From Solobacterium sp. UBA636 (GTDB lineage Bacteria > Bacillota_I > Bacilli_A > Erysipelotrichales > Erysipelotrichaceae): 10,932 bases of DNA. The position numbers and the translations under genes were made by a program. Shown here piece after piece: positions 6,739 through 10,932 of the stretch (positions are counted from its first letter, which is position 1; every line of letters starts with the position of its first letter). The notes beneath the pieces are model-generated. The model was not told the origin of the DNA. It saw only the letters and a list, made by a program, of their open reading frames with translations, and made no database searches. The stretch is from assembly GCA_002299675.1 (NCBI GenBank), contig DBOW01000139.1:11224-22155 (forward strand), given 5' to 3'.

Positions 6739-6766
6739 CCCTTCTTTAACCGGAAGGGTTTTATTT
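6737..6766 (+). terminator. Intrinsic terminator of the STAS/HATPase/HD/STAS-kinase operon
   Basis: An 8-bp perfect stem (AACCCTTC / GAAGGGTT) with an 8-base loop begins at the stop codon and is followed by TTATTT. Position and polarity fit rho-independent termination of the plus-strand operon. Confidence 0.75.
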
Positions 6767-6772
6767 AGGGAT

Positions 6773-6799
6773 AAAAAAGCGGGATGTTTAAAATCCCGC
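6773..6799 (-). terminator. Intrinsic terminator of the phospholipase/MFS operon
   Basis: A 7-bp GC-rich stem (GCGGGAT / ATCCCGC) with a 7-base loop, preceded on the plus strand by six A, so the minus-strand transcript ends in a U run. It lies 9 bp past the MFS stop codon. Together with the plus-strand hairpin at 6737-6766 it insulates the two convergent operons. Confidence 0.85.
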
Positions 6800-6807
6800 A
6801 AACTGTC

Positions 6808-8088
6808 TTATTTAGATTCGTTCAGACCTGGTGTTCTGTCGGCTTTAATCAGGAAGATAAAGCCAAACAGGAAGAAGAAAGCTAATGAAGCCAGGGCTAT
6901 ATTAATTGTTCCACCGGCAAATTTCACCGCAGCAATCACTGCCGAGCCGAAGAATGAGGCGCCCTTGGCAAAAATATCATAGATTCCGAAATATTCCCCA
7001 GAATGTTCGGCAGGAATAATCTTGGTGAAATAGCTTCTGGAAAGCGACTGAATAGAACCCTGAAACATGCCAACCATGAAAGCCAGGATACCAAAACCCA
7101 GAAGGTTATGGAGCGTCAAAGCGTACAGGCAGACTGCGAAGTAACCGACAATGCACACCAGAATCAGGGTAACTGTTCTGAACTTTTTTGAAAGTCTGGC
7201 AAATATCAGCGAGAAGATGAAGGCAACAACCTGGGTTGCCAGCAGGAAGATTACCTGGCCAACTGTGTTAAGTCCCAGATCGGTTCCAACATTTATACAA
7301 TTATCGATAATAGTTCCAACACCATCAATATAAAGGAAGAAGGCCAGAAGGAACCATAACACTTTCTTGTCATTTTTTACAATATGTTTAATTGTATTGC
7401 CGATATGCGAAAATATCTGGGCAATTTCATGTTTATTGACAGTGGAATAGTTTTTCTGTTCATAGTTTTTGATTAAAGGAAGAGTTACAATCAGCCACCA
7501 TACACCAGTAACTGTAAAACCAATAATTTTACCGACACTTTCAGGAATAAGCTGAAAGCCTTCCAGACCCCCACCAAGAATATAGGCAACAAGGGCAACT
7601 ATAAACGGTATGCATGAACCAATATAGCCCCAGGCATAGCCATAGGAAGAAACCTCATCCATTCTCTGCTCTGTGGTAATATCACCAAGCATTGAGTCGT
7701 AGACAGTCAGTGATACAGAATATACTATTTTGGTCAGTGCAAACAGTATCAGAAACAGCATCCATGAATTGACAAAACCGGTCAGTATGCAGCAGATTAC
7801 CCCTAAAGCTACTACGGTATTAAAAACGATTTTCTTTTTCCCCCTGTGGTCGGATATGGCGCCGAATACCGGTCCCAGTATCGCCACAATCAGTGTCACG
7901 ATTGAAATGGTGGTTGCCCACATGGCGGTTGCCCTGTCCCCCGAAATCTTTCCAGGCCCTTCACCTATGGCAATAGCTTTGAAATAAATCGGAATCAGCG
8001 AACACGACAGCATGGTGAATGCCGAGTTTCCTACATCATAGAGTACCCAGGCATTTTCTTCTTTGGTCAGGCCTTTAAATAACTTCAT
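6808..8088 (-). CDS. MFS transporter of the Atg22/UMF1 family
   Basis: A 426-residue, 12-helix major facilitator protein. The N-terminus KEENAWVLYDVGNSAF (9-24) is the signature opening of Atg22-like/UMF1 transporters. Other family features are the loop 2-3 motif GAISDHRGKKK (76-86) and the DSMLGDITTE..MDEVSSYGYAWGYIGS region (131-158). The eukaryotic Atg22 is linked to amino-acid export from vacuoles; substrates of the bacterial members are largely unknown, so none is assigned. The ATG follows a strong AAGGAGATAAAG site. The phospholipase-like gene lies 19 bp upstream in the same direction and the two probably share a transcript, which ends at the hairpin 6773-6799. The C-terminus is short and polar (KADRTPGLNESK). 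Confidence 0.88.
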   Translation of the reverse strand: MKLFKGLTKEENAWVLYDVGNSAFTMLSCSLIPIYFKAIAIGEGPGKISGDRATAMWATTISIVTLIVAILGPVFGAISDHRGKKKIVFNTVVALGVICCILTGFVNSWMLFLILFALTKIVYSVSLTVYDSMLGDITTEQRMDEVSSYGYAWGYIGSCIPFIVALVAYILGGGLEGFQLIPESVGKIIGFTVTGVWWLIVTLPLIKNYEQKNYSTVNKHEIAQIFSHIGNTIKHIVKNDKKVLWFLLAFFLYIDGVGTIIDNCINVGTDLGLNTVGQVIFLLATQVVAFIFSLIFARLSKKFRTVTLILVCIVGYFAVCLYALTLHNLLGFGILAFMVGMFQGSIQSLSRSYFTKIIPAEHSGEYFGIYDIFAKGASFFGSAVIAAVKFAGGTINIALASLAFFFLFGFIFLIKADRTPGLNESK

Positions 8089-8107
8089 AACTTTATCTCC
8101 TTGTATA

Positions 8108-8974
8108 TTAATCCTGTAAAGCTGTTACTTTATATTTCAGTTCTTCGTCTAATGGCAGAATTTCCAGATTTCTGTAGTCTTCCTTGAATGAGAAATTGTG
8201 CTTAAAATATGTATTCAGTTCATTTTTGTCAGACAGATAGCCTATAAGGGAATCGGCAAGAACCGGATAATGTTTTAAAGCCATATCAAAATATTTGTTT
8301 AAACGGATATTAACCGGTTTAAGTTCCTCTACATTTTCCTTTGTGATTAATAAATCCTTAAAAGAAGGAACTTTGGCAATATCCATGGCTGTGGTAAGAA
8401 AGAATCTTTTAATATCCGAGTTATCCTTTAACAGATTCAGATAGAGTTTCTGATCCTTCAGGGTTTTATAGATAATGTCTTCATCAAATTTATTAAACAG
8501 TCCGGAAATAACTTTAGCCATTTTTTTATCTGGATGAAACATATCGGTAACTGATTTAGTAACTGGATTAAAGCCGTCTTTTATAAGCAGATAGCGGTCA
8601 AACTGAGACTCTATTTTGCCATGGGAATAAGGCATGGTTTCATCGACTTTTTCAATGAAGCCATGACAGTATGAATCAAGCGTAAAATGACAGGTAAAAC
8701 CCAGAAGATAGGACAGGGCCATATCTTTATTTTCAGTCTTTTTGAAATTTTCCTTTATCTGGGCCAGGGTATCCTTATAAGGTATATCGTGCATGGCTGA
8801 ACCATAACGGTTTACTTCGTTATGTTTTAGACAATTGTAGTAGAAAAAGATATCTGGTCCATGTACACCATAGTCAAATATAGCTCGATTATTTAAAATT
8901 ATATTCTGTAAATCATCTGGCAGCATCCTGATGCATTTATCACCAAAGCGCCAGTGAGCATAGGTTGTAGGCAT
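8108..8974 (-). CDS. Zinc-dependent phospholipase C-family protein
   Basis: A 288-residue protein of the zinc-dependent phospholipase C/S1-P1 nuclease fold. Putative metal ligands are well spread: His7 in MPTTYAHWRFGD, His38 and Asp41 in VHGPDIFF, His62, the GFTCHFTLDSYCHGF block (His96, Asp100, His104), and His118/Glu122 in HGKIESQFD. The frame is open to an ATG at 9007, but the start at 8974 is preferred because AAAAGGAG sits just before it and MPTTYAHW is the usual beginning of this subfamily. Neither start gives a signal peptide, unlike the secreted clostridial toxin-type enzymes, so a cytosolic role is expected; the true substrate is unknown. It lies upstream of the MFS gene in one operon. 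Confidence 0.82.
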   Translation of the reverse strand: MPTTYAHWRFGDKCIRMLPDDLQNIILNNRAIFDYGVHGPDIFFYYNCLKHNEVNRYGSAMHDIPYKDTLAQIKENFKKTENKDMALSYLLGFTCHFTLDSYCHGFIEKVDETMPYSHGKIESQFDRYLLIKDGFNPVTKSVTDMFHPDKKMAKVISGLFNKFDEDIIYKTLKDQKLYLNLLKDNSDIKRFFLTTAMDIAKVPSFKDLLITKENVEELKPVNIRLNKYFDMALKHYPVLADSLIGYLSDKNELNTYFKHNFSFKEDYRNLEILPLDEELKYKVTALQD

Positions 8975-9014
8975 ATATACTCCTTTTCTTGAAAAATAAC
9001 TATACATTCATTCT

Positions 9015-9020
9015 ATTATA
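9015..9020 (-). promoter_or_regulatory. Probable -10 box of the phospholipase/MFS operon
   Basis: A perfect TATAAT on the minus strand, 41 bp upstream of the start at 8974. Transcription from here would begin around 9008, near the alternative ATG at 9007, again favouring the start at 8974. The -35 region is weak and lies beyond a palindrome that fills the spacer. Confidence 0.5.
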
Positions 9021-9041
9021 ATTGTTTAAATTAAAACAATT
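9020..9041. promoter_or_regulatory. 22-bp near-perfect palindrome, candidate operator of the phospholipase/MFS operon
   Basis: AATTGTTT - 6 bases - AAACAATT; 20 of 22 positions are symmetric. It directly abuts the -10 box at 9015-9020 and occupies the whole spacer up to the -35 position. That is where a dimeric repressor would block RNA polymerase. No terminator function is likely (AT-only core, no T run). The regulator is unknown and not obviously encoded nearby. Confidence 0.5.
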
Positions 9042-9291
9042 GACAGTGTAAGAAAGAAGTAAAATTTGTTTGAGATAACTGTATTTCTGTCCGTTTCTGC
9101 CTTGAAAATTAAATACTGTTATGAATGTGAAAGAAGGGCTGATATTTTTAATTCAAAACAGGCTAACAGGTGAACCTGATATTGCCTTATGTCCTATACT
9201 TTCTGGGAAAAAGATGCTGTTTCCTTTACAGGCAGCGAATCTTTTGTCTCAAGTTCACAGTTAAATCAGAAAGCTGTGCTAAAGTTAAATA

Positions 9292-9325
9292 AAACGAAGG
9301 TATTAGATTATTCGAACCTTCGTTT
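9292..9325. repeat. 10-bp perfect inverted repeat upstream of the hydrolase gene
   Basis: AAACGAAGGT and ACCTTCGTTT separated by 14 bases, just upstream of a TATAAA -10-like box at 9330-9335. It could be an operator with half-sites about two helical turns apart. Alternatively it is a hairpin: on the minus strand the stem is followed by TTTTATTT, which would make it a minus-strand terminator, although no minus-strand gene ends there. Confidence 0.55.
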
Positions 9326-9360
9326 AAGATATAAAGTAATTAATAATCAGGAGGATTAAG

Positions 9361-10290
9361 ATGTCAAAAACCGTATTCGAATTTCCTTCCAGTGATGGAA
9401 GAACAAATATAAGAGCTGTTAAATATGTTCCAGAAAACAGGGAAATAAAAGCTGTTGTTCAAATATCTCATGGCATGGTGGAATTTATTGACCGCTATGA
9501 GGAATTTGCACAGTTTTTAAATGAGAGAGGAATTCTTGTGGCAGGAAATGATCATCTTGGACATGGTGGTTCTATTGTGTCCGAGGATGATTATGGCTAT
9601 TTTTCTAAAAATGATGGTTATCTTAATGTACTTAAAGATCTCCATGAACTTACTCTGTTGATTAAAAAGGATTATCCTGATGTTCCATATTTTCTGCTTG
9701 GTCATTCAATGGGTTCTTTCTATGCCCGAAGATATCTTTTTACTTATCCTGAAGAGCTTGATGGTGCCATAATTATGGGAACTGGGTACAAGAGTTCAAT
9801 TATTACTGGCAGTGCTAAAACTGTATGTTCCATAATTAGGGCATTTAAGGGTGACAGATACCGTTCTGATTTTGTCAATCAGCTGGCGCTTGGTTCCTAT
9901 AATAAGCGCTGGGAACCATCTAAAACTCATAATGACTGGCTCACCAAGGATGAAAGGACAGTTGAATGGTATTCAAACGAACCGAAGTGTTCTTTTGTCT
10001 TTACAGTAAATGGTTTCTATAATCTTTTTTCTGTTTTAAGTGATGTCTGTAAGCTTGATAACATGAAGAAGATGAATAAGGATCTTCCGGTTTATTTTAT
10101 GGCGGGCAAAGATGATCCGGTAGGGGATTATTCAAAAGGCGTATTAAAAGTAATAAGCATGTTTCGAAAAGCCGGTATGCGCAATGTAAGCTTCAAGATA
10201 TATGAAAATGACCGTCATGAACTGCTGAATGAAACCGATAAGCTTCAGGTGATGAACGATATTTATGACTTCTTAAAAAAGAACATGTAG
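9361..10290 (+). CDS. Alpha/beta hydrolase, lysophospholipase/monoacylglycerol lipase type
   Basis: A 309-residue serine hydrolase of the Hydrolase_4 (lysophospholipase-like) group. The catalytic triad can be placed: nucleophile Ser116 in the elbow GHSMGS (114-119), Asp251 or Asp252 in AGKDDPVG (248-255), and His286 in NDRHELLNE (283-291). The oxyanion-side motif SHGM is at 36-39 and GNDHLGHG at 62-69 is typical of this group. Known relatives hydrolyse monoacylglycerols or lysophospholipids; the real substrate here is inferred. There is no signal peptide or membrane span, so it is cytosolic. The start has a near-perfect AGGAGG site 6 bases upstream. It appears to be a single-gene unit diverging from the phospholipase/MFS operon and converging on the ArsR gene, with 1 bp between the two stop codons. 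Confidence 0.88.
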   Translation: MSKTVFEFPSSDGRTNIRAVKYVPENREIKAVVQISHGMVEFIDRYEEFAQFLNERGILVAGNDHLGHGGSIVSEDDYGYFSKNDGYLNVLKDLHELTLLIKKDYPDVPYFLLGHSMGSFYARRYLFTYPEELDGAIIMGTGYKSSIITGSAKTVCSIIRAFKGDRYRSDFVNQLALGSYNKRWEPSKTHNDWLTKDERTVEWYSNEPKCSFVFTVNGFYNLFSVLSDVCKLDNMKKMNKDLPVYFMAGKDDPVGDYSKGVLKVISMFRKAGMRNVSFKIYENDRHELLNETDKLQVMNDIYDFLKKNM

Positions 10291-10312
10291 ATTAGATTTC
10301 TTCTACATGTTC
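10275..10312 (-). terminator. Terminator of the metal-efflux operon, built from the coding ends of two genes
   Basis: An 11-bp perfect stem (GAACATGTAGA at 10281-10291, TCTACATGTTC at 10302-10312) with a 10-base loop. On the minus strand it is followed by six T (complement of 10275-10280). It contains the stop codon of the hydrolase on one arm and the last codons of the arsR gene on the other. On the plus strand no T run follows, so it probably terminates only the minus-strand transcript. Confidence 0.75.
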
Positions 10313-10588
10313 AATTGCCATATTCAGAATCAGAGTAACATGATCGTCGCTCAGGGAATAGTACATTGTCTTTCCCTCGCGGCGATTTTTTACCAGCTTG
10401 GAGTTTTTCAGTATTCTCAGCTGATGGGAAATAGCGGACTGGTTCATATTGAGTTCCTCAGCTATTTCGGTTACATTTTTTTCTTTCTGTCTTAATAGAT
10501 GCAGTATGCGTATTCTGGTAGAATCACCAAGAACTTTAAAAAGTTCCGAAACATCAATAAGTACTGACTCTATATCAATATTTTTCAT
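10292..10588 (-). CDS. ArsR/SmtB-family metal-sensing repressor with an alpha-5 site
   Basis: A 98-residue winged-helix regulator. The DNA-recognition segment is VTEIAEELNMNQSAISHQLR (39-58), followed by the wing RREGKTMYYSLS (69-80). The C-terminal helix carries Asp81, His83, His94 and Glu97, the same spacing as the alpha-5 zinc site of SmtB (Asp-x-His-x10-His-x2-Glu). No Cys is present, so the CadC/ArsR-type thiolate site is absent. Zinc, cobalt or nickel binding is therefore expected, with release of DNA when metal binds. The frame is open upstream to 10669, but the start at 10588 is chosen because it overlaps the ATPase stop (ATGA) and matches family length. It lies downstream of the ATPase; its operator would be outside the window. 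Confidence 0.9.
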   Translation of the reverse strand: MKNIDIESVLIDVSELFKVLGDSTRIRILHLLRQKEKNVTEIAEELNMNQSAISHQLRILKNSKLVKNRREGKTMYYSLSDDHVTLILNMAIEHVEEI

Positions 10589-10932
10589 AGATGTTTTACT
10601 CTTAAAGCTCTGATGGCATTTATTACGCAGATTACCATAACGCCAACATCGGCAAATATTGCCAGCCACATTGAGGCAAAACCAATAGCGCCCAGAATCA
10701 GGCAGACAATTTTTACAAGAATCGCAAAGACAATATTTTCATAGACGATATGCATACATTTCCTGGCAATCCTGATAGCCTTGGCTATCTTCAAAGGGTC
10801 ATCATCCATTAACACTATATCGGCGGCTTCAATCGCTGCATCTGAGCCTAAGGCTCCCATCGCAATACCTACATCGGCCATCGCCAGTACTGGTGCATCG
10901 TTTATGCCATCACCCACAAAGACCAGGACATC
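10585..10932 (-). CDS. Heavy-metal P1B-type ATPase, C-terminal 115 residues (cut by window edge)
   Basis: The end of a metal-exporting P-type ATPase. The visible part starts in the hinge motif VGDGINDAPVLA (6-17 of the fragment), continues with the end of the phosphorylation domain (ADIVLMDDDPLKI), and ends with two membrane helices. In those helices Lys74 and Asp95 (in FADVG) match the Lys and Asp pair conserved in the ZntA/CadA group (P1B-2), which exports Zn, Cd or Pb. The CPC motif, the phosphorylated DKTG Asp and any N-terminal metal domain lie beyond base 10932. The coupled ArsR regulator with a zinc-type site supports the same substrate class. The short tail RVKHL overlaps the regulator start. 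Confidence 0.9.
   Translation of the reverse strand, partial: DVLVFVGDGINDAPVLAMADVGIAMGALGSDAAIEAADIVLMDDDPLKIAKAIRIARKCMHIVYENIVFAILVKIVCLILGAIGFASMWLAIFADVGVMVICVINAIRALRVKHL

Larger units (their letters stand above)
8975..9360. other. Intergenic region of 386 bp between divergent lipid-related genes
   Basis: It holds the promoter and palindrome of the phospholipase operon (9015-9041) and the inverted repeat (9292-9325) and ribosome binding site of the hydrolase gene. The middle, about 9045-9290, has no assigned feature. Two short overlapping frames are open on the plus strand: 9121-9264 (47 codons) and 9189-9359 (56 codons, stopping 1 bp before the hydrolase ATG). Both lack a ribosome binding site and any recognisable similarity. 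The region could be a leader, a small RNA or a gene remnant. Confidence 0.5.

Noticed and set aside
7003..7987. Plus-strand open frames within the MFS gene
   Set aside because: They are opposite-strand shadows of a well-supported transporter and have no ribosome binding sites or family features.
8975..9007. Longer phospholipase start at the ATG at 9007
   Set aside because: The ATG at 8974 has a strong AAAAGGAG site and matches the family N-terminus; 9007 is about where transcription would begin.
9040..9068. Plus-strand TTGACA at 9040-9045 as a promoter
   Set aside because: No acceptable -10 box at 16-18 bp; the hexamer largely belongs to the edge of the palindrome.
10589..10669. N-terminal extension of the ArsR regulator
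   Set aside because: It lies fully inside the ATPase coding end and is rich in Cys/Trp/Arg unlike the family; the ATGA overlap at 10588 gives the normal length.
1..10932. CRISPR array, insertion sequence, tRNA or prophage
   Set aside because: No regularly spaced repeats, transposase, integrase, cloverleaf or phage-type genes were seen on either strand.

Overview
The window is AT-rich bacterial DNA with AGGAGG-type ribosome binding sites, ATGA overlaps and short gaps, a SpoIIAB/RsbW-type anti-sigma module and a DivIB-type division protein. Together these point to a low-GC Gram-positive (Bacillota). A gut-type Erysipelotrichia or Clostridia relative is a guess, since no rRNA or species marker is present. 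No mobile element, CRISPR array, tRNA or rRNA was seen.

Layout. 1-323 (-) is the N-terminal end of a thioredoxin-reductase-like flavoprotein. Diverging from it, 388-3339 (+) is a cell-wall and division operon: a 70-residue two-helix membrane protein, murG, murB and divIB, tightly packed. A polytopic membrane protein of unknown function (3329-4171, -) converges on divIB and overlaps its last 11 bases. It diverges from a four-gene signalling operon (4306-6738, +), which encodes a STAS anti-anti-sigma protein, a RsbW/SpoIIAB-like ATPase, a stand-alone RelA/SpoT-type HD hydrolase, and a protein fusing a second STAS domain to an aminoglycoside-phosphotransferase-like kinase. Two back-to-back hairpins end this operon and the facing one. 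6808-8974 (-) encodes a zinc-dependent phospholipase-C-family protein followed by an Atg22/UMF1-type MFS transporter. A 386-bp gap with two strong inverted repeats separates it from an alpha/beta hydrolase of the lysophospholipase type (9361-10290, +). The window ends with a heavy-metal efflux unit (-): the C-terminus of a P1B-type ATPase coupled to an ArsR/SmtB repressor with a complete alpha-5 metal site.

How the genes work together. murG, murB and divIB serve lipid II synthesis and septum formation. The signalling operon looks like a partner-switching circuit in which a kinase/anti-sigma protein and two paralogous STAS partners are wired to a nucleotide hydrolase of the (p)ppGpp type and to a small-molecule-type kinase. 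Neither a sigma factor nor a PP2C phosphatase is nearby, so input and output are unknown; this is the most interesting part of the window. The phospholipase-like protein, the transporter and the lysophospholipase-like enzyme may share a lipid-related job, but that rests only on proximity. The ATPase and repressor form a metal (probably Zn) export and sensing pair.
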